Below are positions 21,289 through 34,700 of a DNA stretch of 60,000 bases, one piece after another (positions within the stretch are counted from its first letter, which is position 1; every line of letters starts with the position of its first letter). The notes under the pieces were generated by a model. The model saw only the letters and a program-made list of their open reading frames with translations. It did not search any database and had not been told where the DNA came from. This DNA is from Lineus longissimus (Eukaryota; Nemertea; Pilidiophora; Heteronemertea; Lineidae): contig NC_088309.1 of the NCBI RefSeq assembly GCF_910592395.1, positions 24,060,599-24,120,598 of the forward strand, in the 5' to 3' direction. A program made the translations under genes and the position numbers.

Positions 21289-22783
21289 TCACTTATTTTC
21301 TCGCGACGAGTTTTCCATGGATCGCTCCGCATCATCACCGTCCAGCATCTTTATGAGACCAAAGACTGGTGCACATATCTTGACAGCAGCAGCATTTGTA
21401 TGAAGTGTCTGAAGTGAAGACAAAAGAAACTCATTTGTAACTTCCTCAATAACAAGGCACGGAAAAATGAAAGAGGTGCTTGCACTTCCCATAGGACATT
21501 GTGAAAACGTGCATTCCTGCCACTGAAACAATGGAACATCTGCGGTAAAATGTTTCTTACCGCGGCAAAATGTATCTTACCGTTCTGATTTGTTCAATGA
21601 CCCCATCCATTCGAAACACCTCGTCTTCTGCCAACTTCCAGTTCTGTTCAAGAACATTCATCTAAAACAGAAAAGAATAAGAGGTGAATGTTAACTCTCT
21701 CCAGGAGCCTAAAACTACCACACCTTGACTGCAGACGGGTGTTTATCACATCTTCTCATACAGATATCTTTTAGTGAGTGAAGGGGCGTATCAGTTGCTT
21801 TACAAGAGGTACAGCCAGTTTCAGGCAGTTAATAACTGCTTGCCTAGTCTTCTCCTTAATGGTGAGTTAAAGCATCACCAATATACTGTGGGCGCGTTTC
21901 TATTTGAGATATAAAGTCCATTCATAAAATACAAGTTTATAAACTTACTCTCCGACTTGCTTTCTCCTTCAACTCCTGGTAAGATTCTTCTTTTTCAACA
22001 AACTTCTCTTTCACTTGATGCAACTGAAAGGAGAAATGAAGTGGAAATTCAGACCAACATTTTTCGTTCCCGAACCTGGTCGGAGGCACTTCGACAAATC
22101 CAATCGGCTAGGAATACCGCCACATGTATGGTGGGGGGTGGCGGCAGCCTTCATGTACTAAGAGGCTGATATTCAATTGTCCACTCACCTCTTTCCTGAG
22201 CGCTGTGATGTCCCTGAAATACTGTCCTGGAGAAATCTCCCACGACCCATCGTTGTCCATGGCCTTCATAGCATTTTCTAACTGCTCTTCAATCAAAGTC
22301 TTCTCCGACTTAAGATGTTTGATCTCTGCAAGGGCAACGTCTAACTCTTCGTTGAGTTTCTGAAACAAAGAAAAGGAGAAATCTGTACTGGTGTCACACT
22401 GAAACAAGTCTCTCTGAAGTCTCTATCATGGAAAACATGCTGCATCTAATTCTCTGATGTCCTCAATTCAAAATGAAATCAAACTCAGCAGCCAAAGAAA
22501 TATTGGTATGAATAATATTACAGTGAACAACCAAACAACACCAATGCTTACATTTAATAACTTCTCTTGTTCTGTATGGCTCATAATCTGGTGAGAGAGT
22601 TCATTACACTTGGCTCTCATGTCCTCCAACATGGCCTGACATTCCTCTAACTCCTCGGCCTTCTCAAGTAGCTTGACGTTTGCCTGAATCTGGTCACGCT
22701 CCGATTCCTCCACTGACATCTTGAGACGCTGCAGGTCTGTGCGGCCAGATTGACGAAGTTCCAACTCATTTAGCAGCTGCTGA
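21289..22783 (-). CDS. SPAG5: SPAG5-like exons 15-19: coiled coil 2 and C-terminus
   Basis: Five exons (22783-22552, 22359-22189, 22023-21949, 21661-21581, 21408-21289) encode the second coiled coil and the astrin-like end; the stop TGA is at 21289-21291. The last 40 residues (GLIKMLDGDDAERS) form an acidic tail beyond the region equivalent to the human C-terminus. Confidence 0.8.
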
Positions 22784-25700
22784 CTGCAGGGAAAGATTAG
22801 AGAACAAGAACATAAGGGGATTATTTGCCTTAAAATCGTGAAGTTTTTCGATGGGTGAAGAATATTTATTACAAAATGTCAGGACTTTAAAAAAAATTAT
22901 GTCTATGAGTGTAGCTAATCCCATTGCCAACACTATTAAAAGAAATGATCTGTCAAAAACAAGCTGATCAACTCATTGAAGACACCAGAATATATTCATC
23001 TACTTACTTTTCTTGCTTAACCGCATGAAACATCCGATCTCTTGCCTGGTCACATCCAGACACCAACTCCACGATCACATCCATGACCTTGATCACATGC
23101 TCCAATTCCTCCTTAATCGTCTGCTCCTGGTTCTCGGCGCACGATGTTGACAGCGACATGTCCTGCGTCTCATACTGGGTCCCGTTCATCAGACCATCAT
23201 CGCACGGCGACCTTTTCCCACTAACTGGGGTAAACGCACTGCCGTTATTCTCTGACCCGACCCCAACGCCTCGTTTTGATAATCCACCTCCAGGTGTCAC
23301 TTTAGCAAATGCACTATGTCCTGAGCCGATTTTCAAATTGTTATTTGGCTCACTGCTAGTGGAGGCACCACTACCATCACTGTCCACTTGATGCACGGCA
23401 ACATCTGAACCATTAGCGCCATTGGAATGTTTTGATTGGTTAACTTCCTTGCTGTCTGCTGCCTGGAGTAACTTGGAGACAAATGAATGACCTTGACCTT
23501 GACCTGCCCCAGCAGACGTCTGGGAAACTGGGATGGTTTCCACACCCTGGAACACAAATCAACACAGTGAAAAATAATTGTTATTACTGTAGATTATGGA
23601 AATACATTCATGCAACAGAACTGGGCAAAATGAGCTCCCATTGCAAGGTCTCTAAATACAATGTGTCACAGGCTTTTTCCAGCGTAAATGTTAAATTATT
23701 TGCCCAATGTCACAAACATCGTGACTGGCTGGAAAGTGTCTTTTCTTCAGTACCTTGAGCACTCTAGCAGCTGTGATTCTAAGCTTCTCCTGAAACTCAG
23801 TCATCTTATCCTTGAGCATACTGATATTGACCGACACGTCTGCCAGTTCAGCACCCTGGCTCAGCAGCATGAAATGAGCATTAGTCTTTGTGTTGTCCAG
23901 CTCAGCCTGCAGGGCGCTCAGCTTTTCACTGAAAGAGAAAGTGGTACATCTGAAATGGTGTCATAACAGGTACTTTTGAATAGGAGACAGTGAGCAGGCA
24001 TTCATTTTTGAAAAATGACACCCCCCTTTATCATCTGGAGATCCTGTTGAGTCTACCTCGTCCATAAAATATTCCATAAATATTTTAAAGAGTATTATAG
24101 GCTAGACTATTTCCAAAGTCCTGAAAGTGTTCATTTCGATTTCTCAGTCCACTTACTTAAGCCGTTTCACTGTGAGTTCTAACTGATGGCACAAGATTGT
24201 CTTCTCCCTCAACTGATTCTGTGACCTTGACAACTCGAGCTGTGCTGTGGTGACGTTCTGTTCGACCTCCTTTAAGGAATCAGCCAAAAGGTGGTTCTCC
24301 TCTTCCAGGAAATCCATCGTCTCACGCGGCTTGTTCCGTGGTGTTTCCGGAGAAGGGAAGACTGGAATATTTTTCTGAAATAATGGAAATGACTTATCGT
24401 TAAAATATTTTTTTCTGATCATTCTGAAATTTCAACACTTCTTTATAATGAGAAGAAAAGCAGTTCCAAAACGGAACATGACCTAACGCAAAGATGACAT
24501 GAAACACACAGCTTGGTTCCAGCAAAACCTCATCATTTTCATAAAGTTTATGTGAAGAGGCTGGCCTTACCTTGATCAAGTCACTCTGACTCTGACACTC
24601 GCGACTCAGCAGCTGTTTTTCTTTCTCTAACTGGACAATCTCCTCATCTTTCTCACCTAGCACACTATCCAACTGCGCTATCTTTTGATTCGCTGCCGCT
24701 AAATCTGAAAGAGTTCAATTGTAAAACTTTAGCATAATGACTGCTTTCTCTATCTCATTGTGAACTTGGTGACAAGACTGTTTTGACTTGACATCATTTG
24801 AAGCATCCTCCTTGCACAGAACTGGATCACTAATGATGGATGATGTTGTTCTATCCCTGTATGAATTAGTTGCCACTGCATTAGAATGGCAGAGACCTGG
24901 CCATTTTCACAATTATAAGACTTTCAGGGGCTTAGCGGTCTAGCATGGGTGTTTTTCATTCGTACAGACTGCGTTTTCTATTCCAGTGACATTGTGGCTA
25001 GAAGTAATACATCCTGGACAAGGGAGTGTACTCACTTTTCTTATTTTCTGAGAATAACTGAGTAATTTTTGCCAACTTCTCTGTCGCCATTTTCAACTCC
25101 ATCATTATTTCATCCTGATACAGCTGGCTCTGAAAAAATGGAAATAAATTGAAAATATATGGGGAAATATATGAAAAGCATACATCAGAATCTTACTCTT
25201 ATAAAGGTGAGTCAACTCAACAAGTCAATTCTGATAATTTCTCTTAAAAAACTCACATCATTAATGGTCCTATCAGCCACCTCCAAGCGTGCCTTCATCT
25301 GTTCGACTTCTATTTTCATCTTCTGACAGGAATTGGTCGCCGTCCGGACCGCCATCTCGTTAGTGGCGACGCCCTCCATGAACTCCTTCTCTTGTTGATT
25401 CAGCCTCTTACGTTCGATGAGCATCTGTTCCTCCATCCCCTTCAGCTTCTGGTACTTGTCATCAATTGCCGAGCCCAACTTATCCTGGAAAATCAGGGTG
25501 ACCATTCAGCTTTAAAGGAGTATTTAATCGTGGGTCAGGAAAACAGAACTGCAGTTACAGTTGTGCACACTGTCTCAGTTCAGTTATCATGCATACGACT
25601 TTGCTGAAACTTGGTGTATATAGCAAAAAACTTCCTAAATGGAAAATTCATAAAATTGCAGAGAAGTCTCATCTACCTGTGCTTTGTCCGCTCCCTGCAT

Positions 25701-28700
25701 CGACCCCATCAATTCGAAATATGTCTCAACCTCGGACTCAAGCTTTCGTATGACCTGTTGAGCTTTCTCAAAATGTGGCTTGTAGTCCTTGCGTGCATAA
25801 TCGGCGTGGAGGTCATTGACCTATGAATAAGAAAGAGAATAAATGAGTTAAACTTAGCCAGAAAGGCACAATTACCATCTTGCTATTCTCAATCAAATCA
25901 TGCACTAGCAAGTTGGCAATGGGCCTAACTAAACTTTGGGATTTAAAAAAGTTCTGAAAAAATAAAATTTTCAGGATTTTCATTTTGGGATCAAAAAAAT
26001 TTCCTTCAAGTTTTCCTATCCCAAAATTTTTTTTTGTAATTTTTATTTTTGTGAATCAAAGTAGCTAAAGCTGTAAAAATGAAATCCCGCTAAAAATTTG
26101 GCAGTTAACAAAATTAGAAAACAGTTTGAACCTCTTGTTTGTGTTGTTTATAAATCCTGGCAAGGTCGTCCTGTAGGTTGTTGTTCTCGCACTTCAGTAC
26201 CATCATCTCATCCTCTTTGGCCTTGACCTTGGCCTCAGCAGACGACATTTCACCTTGTATCTGCTTCACCTGACCTTCTAGAGAGGTCAACTCAATCCCC
26301 ATCGACCTCTACCAAAGAAAGAACACGTACAGTTTGATATTAGAGTGACAACAACTTTCACCCAAAAAATAAGAAAAAGACAACACCAGTGTGAGACTCA
26401 GAACGGTTAGGATCCAATGACTCGTAGATCACCCTGGAGAAGTCTTTCTTGTAAGGGTTTTTCTTGATAAAATAACAACACCATACCATTTAATGTTGTA
26501 CAGTCTCTTCTGGACTAGCTAGAATACTGAGAGCTACTTGTACAGTCCTATCAAACCTGCGAATAGGGCTATCAATGCTGATATTCACTAGCCTTGACAA
26601 GTCATGATTCAGTCTCCTTGAACTGAGACCCACCTTCGTATCAACCTTGGCCTGTTCCACAGCCTCCAGTAACTGCGCAATCTCAAAATCCTTTTGCCGG
26701 ATATCTGCTTGCTGTTGCGACATCTGCTTTGACTGGGTGGTCTTCTCAACATGTAGACCCGTCAACTCGGTACGAAACAACTCATTACTAATGAGAGCCA
26801 TCTCGAGCTGTTTCCTCATCTCGAGGGGGGTCAGGCTACTCAGGACAGGGTCAGATAACCTGTCAACAAAGAAAGGGTTTAAGTTATACACCAAGTCTGT
26901 ACCTTTCTCTGTGGCATGGCTGAGGACCTAAATAATACTTTAATTAAGTCTGACAGTTTATCAATAAAGAAAGGCTCAGACAAGTAACAAAAATCTAACT
27001 CACCTTAGAGCCATATTTCCAATAGGTGATGTCAGCACAGATGCATCCTTCATTGTGACTGGAGTCATGAATGTGTCTCGTTCAGCTGTCTTTACCGGAG
27101 TCACCACTGCATCATGGGTAACTGGCTCTTGATCATCGAAGCTTTCGGAATCCGACCTTGGTGTCATTTCCGTTCCTTGATCAGACATATCGAGCTCTTG
27201 GTGACCGATTGGACGTGTTGGTGTCATCATGACGCTGGTGTCCACCATTACCATTGGTGTCATACATGTCTGCTTGCTCTGTTCGGACAATCGTATTGGT
27301 GTCGTCAATGAAGTAGCATCTGCAGTCATTGCAGGCGATGTCAACATTGAGGCATCAATGAGATAAGCATACGACGTACCTGTCTGCGAGTCCACATCCA
27401 CCATGTGGACAGCAGACATGTTTGTCTGACTTTCCGTATCATTGAATACAAGTTGAACAGTACCAGATGCCTGGTCTTGTTGTCTAATTGGGCTGGTACA
27501 TTGCCCAAAGTCTGCCCGAGTATCCTCATCAACACTTTCATGGTCATCATATAAATATGTCTGAGAATCTGGCACAAATGTCACTGGTTTGTTTGGAATG
27601 ATTGGTTGCGGAGCCTCACCATTTTCCGTCTGAATCTCAAACGCATGGGATAACTTGAAAGTCACTTTTGTCGGAGTCTTTACAAAAGGTCGGGTGTCTG
27701 GAGACTTTACAGGAGAAAACAGCTCTGATATTTTCACTGGTGCTTTTGATGGTGTGGTCCCAGTGAATGGTGCAAACTCTGGTGTGACACACCTCTCGTT
27801 CTTTCGTGTCACCCATTTTAACGTATTAGGCCGCTCATCAACATCCACTTTAAACATCTGTGGGGGTGAGGTCAACTCCGCTGGACTTGCCTGGACAAAT
27901 GTCCGCATTTCGTCCAATGGAGTGTAATGGCCAAAGGTCTTCATCTCACCTATAAAGGATAAATGACATTCAATGAGAAGGAATTCATACTGACATGCTC
28001 TTCAGACTCAGATGGCTGATGGGCACATATCCCTGTCCCCCAAACAGACTACAATTAGTCCTACCTATTTCCTCTGGGATCTCTTTCACCACACCTTCAT
28101 CATGTCCACAGTCTACCTCATCCGGAACAGCAGTCAGCGACAAGGACTCACATGGTCTGGAAAGAGGAAGAACAGAACATTGTCAAGAACCAGAATGTTC
28201 AAAATGATGTGAAGCATTTCAGTGATTGTCTAAGAATAGAAGATCTGATGAATTTGCTGAAAAGTAGGTTATATCAGACAGCTACACGGACGTATCTGAA
28301 AAGAGCAAAGCAAATTAACATTTACTAATTTTCAATTTCATACCTTGCCGATGATGTAATACTAGTACTCTCCAAAAACTAAACTATCTTACAATTTCGC
28401 ATAGGTAATTCATCCAATAACATTTCAAAACGGCACTGACATTGTTGTGCCAATTGGAAGTGTTAAATGAACACAAGGGCCACAGCCAATCTTGTTTACA
28501 AGAAATAATCCTCTCGGCTTGGTAAATTTGTTAAAAGGGCTCGATCAACAGCAAACAGGGTCTTAAATGCAGGCCTAAGGTTTAGACAAACCATTCCCCG
28601 AGGACCACTTACAAAACAATTCAACCCTCAGCAGAAGTGGTCAACTAGAATTTGGCGCTCCAATGATTGTTCATATAAATGACAGACAGTAGAAATCATT

Positions 28701-31700
28701 GAACTGGTGTCTGTTTTGGAAGATTGTCAAATCATTTTGAGTATTCATTGTCAAATTGGGGTCATGAGGGCTGTCAGAGTGGAGTGGACATGCCAAGATT
28801 GATGTTCAAAATTTACATGAAAAGTCGCCAACACATCTAATATTTCAACTAAAGAGTTTTAGCAGGGCGTGGCACCCTGCCTTGTCAAGCTTTTCTCTTC
28901 TTGCCCTGCATTTTTCTTCAGTGGCCAGTGATTACCATCTAAAGCTGGGTGCTGCTGGAACCTTCCTTTTTTCGACGTAGCCCATTCTCCCCTGCCTTTT
29001 CTAGCTGAAACACTAATCTCTTATAAACCCATGGTTTGTTGGTCCAAGAAACGATCACTGACATAGAGCATCCTCTGGGGGCCACAGCTTCATTACTGTC
29101 ATACATGAATGGAATGCCAATGGTTTGGTGACAGAGTCTGTCATCAGGCGACTGGAAGTTTAAGCCTACTGTAAAACTGGCCAGGAGACATCACTACTCT
29201 AGAGATGGGAGCAATTTCTCTAAAGGCCGAGTTTTGCCTTTGACTGAGGACAGCCATGGATTTCAAAATAGCTGAATATTTATGCAAAAACCCACGGCTT
29301 TCAAAGGCCATTGGTGAATGCCAAGTTAAAGGTTACATAGACATACTACCTGGGTTTAGCACCCTAACTAAATAACTAATCAGTACACCCTGTATACAAA
29401 TCAGCTGAAACATGAATCCCTCACCATCTACTGAAAACAGATCAATGAACGGCTGGTAATCTTATGAGCTCTGGGATATTCCTCCTGTAGACACACCCAC
29501 AGAGGTAAATCAACCTGCTAGAGGCCTAGTCTAAACAACTTTCTTGAGTTCCTTCCCCACATCAACTACACGTACAAGGAATAATCCAAGAGGTCTACTT
29601 CGGGAAAGGAACATTTATTTATCTTTAGATATGATTTCTTGCATATTTGCTATGAATAGTTTTGCTCAGCCAAAATCAGTCATTTGACTTCTCAAAGCAG
29701 AGGGCCTATTGACATGAACTAGGCCTGCCTACGGGCAATCTGACCTGACCATTGATGAAAGATGATCACCACCAATTCTTCAGTTCACAAAACAATTTTA
29801 GGGTTTATTTCACAAAGTTTGAACTTGAGTCGTGTCACACAAAAAGCATCCTTAAAGTCTTATTAATGGTATAAAGTACTGCACCATAAAGGAAATTTAG
29901 GAAGCATGCAAGAATAAGTTTTCAAACAAAATGTTGCAATACTGGGGCTCGCCAATTCAGCAACGTTAAGAGCAGCTCTCAACTGTGTGTAAGATTGAGA
30001 AACACAATAGAACGGGTTTGTAATGGAAATGAATAGAGGCTGCCGTCCTAATAGTCGCATTCGATATACTGACCAGTAGCGAGGGTTAATATTAACAGAT
30101 ATTACCGAAGTCTGGCTCATTGCATGCTGGTGGCTATGTGACATAGGGCTAATCATGCTTGCAGTGGCTATTATGAACTCAATCAATCACATTGTAATGG
30201 CATAGACATTATTTCTGCCAATTTGTTGATAGCACAGACTACAGATGCTGTTGTTCATTTCCAACACTAACATTTTTGCTGATTACTCAATTGTTTTATA
30301 TACAGGCTACATGTATCCGTGTAAGGAAAGATGAAAACTCATGCCATTTTTAGGCATACCTGTAGTAATTGTCAACCATGTGTGTTAAATAAACCTGAGT
30401 GGAAAGTGTCTCTTTTTCTTTACATTGCTGTATCTTCAAGTGTTATTTGGAGGACCAAATCATGACCTGAGAGTGAGGTCAGTGGAAATAATTATGGAGC
30501 TTTTCCCACTAATTATTGTTGTCTGTTGGATAATTGGTCTTCACATAATTTCATGAGTACGATTGTATGTACATGAATGTATTGTAATAGTACTGAAGTA
30601 CAATGACATAATTTTATTCTCAGCGTCTGATATGATGGAAATCTTACTCCGTCTCACATCCAATTCCCAGAACATCACGTAGATACCACAATCCATACAA
30701 ATTGCAAATGAACCCTCCCTAGCTGATACCAGCTCCTGATATACAAGAATGCCAGCTTTTATGTCTAATCTCATTCAGTGGATATATTGAAACCAAGCGA
30801 CTTGCCCAAGTTAACAAACAGATCATTGTTGCCTCCATGAGTCCATTCCATAATGACTTAGAGTAGAGGTCACTTAAGACTTGTTACATTGTCTCAAGGA
30901 AGGAAACCGGGATTCCTGATAATACATGTAATATCATCATGTGACTTGCTGTGCCAGTGTACTGGAAAAATGGTGCATGGCCAGTGGGTTTTTTATTGCA
31001 AGTGAGAAAAGATAACTTTGATGAGTGAGTGGATCTGCTTTACCCTAAAGCCTGGTGCTAGGAATGAGGAAAAGAGGCATCATGAGTAAGTGTGAAAACA
31101 TCACTCACAGGTAGTCAAGGCTGGCTGATTAGTCAGGGTTGGATGCTCCAGGTGTGAGGACAGGTGTCTGTGAGCAGGGAAGTTCATCTGCTGGCCACAA
31201 TGATTACATTACCAATGAACGAGTAAACGGCCAAAGGAACAGATCAGTAAATTTCTCCGATTCATCATTGAGGAGGGTGGTGGATAAGCTACCGATGCAT
31301 ACATTCTGAGATCCACATTGGAACGTGATGCTACCAAAAAGGTCTGCCAAGTCAAGTAGCTTCTGCATTAGTTCTTTCCATCCGATGATGCCAAATCTGT
31401 GAAGGGCCTTCGAGCCTTTGCTTTCAATGGTATCTCTCTTGGCCTGCCTCAGTACCAGGCACCATGGCATTCCATAACCCAATGATTATTTCTCTTTGCC
31501 TTACTAACTTAGTTACAAATCCATCAATTAGATTCCAGAAGTTTTTCCCAACAGAACCGAACAGGATAGGTCAATGGGTATGTGAAGAAACGTGAAGAAG
31601 CTGCACGGAATGATATGACCACTAACAGGAAAAAAGTGGTAGAAATGAAAAAAAACCTTTGAACCATTTGCTGCAAAGTGGTGATGAGCTTGCTCATTTC

Positions 31701-34700
31701 ATCAGCAGTGGGTTATATTGGGGAGAGGTAATGAATGATTGCGCCAGGTGAGGGAGGATTCAGAATCTGACAGTGGGGATGATCTTCTCACACTTCAAGA
31801 TAACAAGACCTACAAAAGTACTCACAGATTAAGTGCGCAGGGACAGAGCGCTCTGTCCTCATACCGGGATGAAGTAAGCTGATTCTCACCATCTGATGGT
31901 GGGAAGCCCCAATTGAGATCCATTCCTTGGCCGAAGCCACGGTTCAACTCAAAGTCCATGAACAGATTGAAAAGTCTTCTTGATGTGCATTGATCCTTTC
32001 TGAGCACAATGACAACAATTGAACAATTGCCAAGAAAAGGATGACAAAAAATAGAAGAATTCCTTTTCAGTGTGACAGGGCCTGCCTGTTCAGAGGAGCT
32101 ATTTCAATAGCAATTTTTATGCCGACACAATATGTAAGCTTCAACAAGTGAAAAAGATTGATTTTCAGCACTTCAAAATCGGTGAAGGACTGTCACAAAG
32201 CAGAAGGTGGCTTTCAAAATGCAATTGACTTTTTCAGATAACCTAAAATGATTGCATGACAAATATTTGTCTCAATACATGTAGGTCTACACTTCAACTC
32301 ATAGGTTGGGAAAACAATCACTTGATTTATAGGGTCAAATAGTCTATCTTGGATGATCGACTTCCAATAACTATTTAAACAATCTTTACTCATCAAATTA
32401 CGGTAAACCTAGTTTCAAAGGTCAAAACACGCCATATCATGGATGATATTCAAGACTTGGATGTCAAGAAGTACTCTACGATGTCAAGTTGACATCTGAT
32501 AGAAAAGTCAACAGGATCCCAGCGTCATTATAATAAAATACCTAAATATTTTCATGTTGGTTTGGTAAACATTGTCATACAGAGGAGACCATGATGAAAA
32601 AGGTTACAAATTCTATGTGGCTGACATCTGTATAGTCTTTTTTTAAATACTGGTAGGTCAAACCAGCATTTTTGCTTGCATTAGGCTAAGGTTTTCATAG
32701 CAAATACAAAGTACTGTAGACGGAAGGATGTGCTACTGACACTATTAAACTCAACACCATACAAGGATGGGAACCATCATCATAAATAATGATAATTACA
32801 TAATTTTGGCCTAAAAAAAGTACAATATTATGTATCAATCTCATGCCTATAGAGAAGCCCCATAGTGCCTTACACTGTTACAGTTTCAGTAAACAGAATA
32901 AAGTTGATAAACAGTTCCATGCCTCAGCCATGTCAACCATTGTCTATAATTCTGCCATTAAAGAAAATTCTAACCAAAGAGATGTATGCTGTCCTGTCTC
33001 AAAACACCTTTTTGGTGCCTCGACAGGCTGGTATACAGGTAAGCTGAGGTGCATCAGACTTGGCAGGTGTCTTCATTCAAAGTTACACAGTAATAGGAGT
33101 CAATGTTGGGTTGGCACTATACTAACAGAATGAGTCCATGAACTAGACATACTGTTTCAGCTGAAGAATTTTAGCAGGGCATGGCACCGTCTTTTTGAAG
33201 CCATGCCCTTTTTTCATTTCAATTTGAAGTAGGGCACTGCACCCTGCCTTTTTCAGATTGTGAACTTTTCTAATGTTTACACTTTGACCCCTCAAGCGAA
33301 ACTGGCAAAAATGTAGGCTCCTGAAAATAAAGGGGTTTAGGTTACAATAACCAGATTCTTCCAACTGTCCGTATCACCCTCTATCCTAAAACATAACTCA
33401 GTCCTCAAGTGCATGGCCAGCAATGCAATTACAGTGTTACTACTAATAACTCATCCAATGTTTTTTTGTCTTATCATTAAAATGTGATAGAGAGTCAAAC
33501 ATGTGGACTAAATTATCTTTGTTAGTCTCAGAAATATAAAAAGAAATACCCGGAAAGAAAATTTTACCCACCAGCTCTAAAAAATACAACAAAAAATCAC
33601 TAGCTTTCGAAATCCATGGTATCCTATTGCAAAGCCAAGGGACGGACACAAGAGATCTGATCATGACTTCCACAACGACAAGACTGAACCAACACAGTTA
33701 TCACAGCTGATTCAAGTCAGCTTAATTAAATACTGCTGGCTATTCCATTAATCTAACACATGTTGTTTGCTGATCGCTCCCCAATTTTGTTTCCCCACAT
33801 GTAACCGAAAAAAGGTACACAAGATTCTTGATTTTTTCTGACAATCTGCATGATATGTTAAATATTGAGGTGGGATATTTGCCTCTCCGACTAAATTATG
33901 GGTATGAACAATAATGGCAACAGGCGAGGAAAGTTGGCCGTGCTGCCTCTGGTGTTTTACTGCCAAACTGTTCTTTCTGATGTCTCTTTTATATATACAC
34001 CTTGCCTTCATTTGCCAATCCAAATTTTTATTTGAACCACTACCACAGGTCTGGAATGAGATCATGACCACGTGGATGGATGTCCCTTCCACATAGCTAA
34101 AACCACCACAAGTGAATACACACACAAACGTAAGCAATTTTACAGATCGCATGAAAAAACCTCAACAAATACAACAAATTCTTACCGATTGGATGGAAGA
34201 TCCATATTCATCATCAGCACCAATGCCAATGGATATTTCTATCATTTCTTGAAGAACTGGTGCCCATTGCTCACAGAGACAGAAATTATTTACCGAAGGC
34301 TAACACACCACATGTACACCAAGCTACACAGTAATACTTTGTCACTGTTGTTTCTACAATGTATGACTATGAGGCTGACAAATGCATCCTATTATTGATT
34401 TTTCAAGAAGCTGGATATGGCTCTTCAATAAGCGGGAGAATAAGATGGCTGTTCTCGTTACTGATTAGGGTTGATTACATCATCTATTCCAATTCGACAA
34501 TTTTCAGATTAGAGTTTTTTGAACCTCAAAGGGATCTATAGCAATTTTATTACCAAGGGGAAAAATAAACACATTGGAGAGTGACTGAAAATTTGGCAAA
34601 ATTTGAAAATGTCTCACCCTGACTTCAGTATATTTTCTCCTTCCGATTTGAGTAATCTTGGTGTCTTGCCAAGTTTGTTGACATCCAACGAACACAGGGG

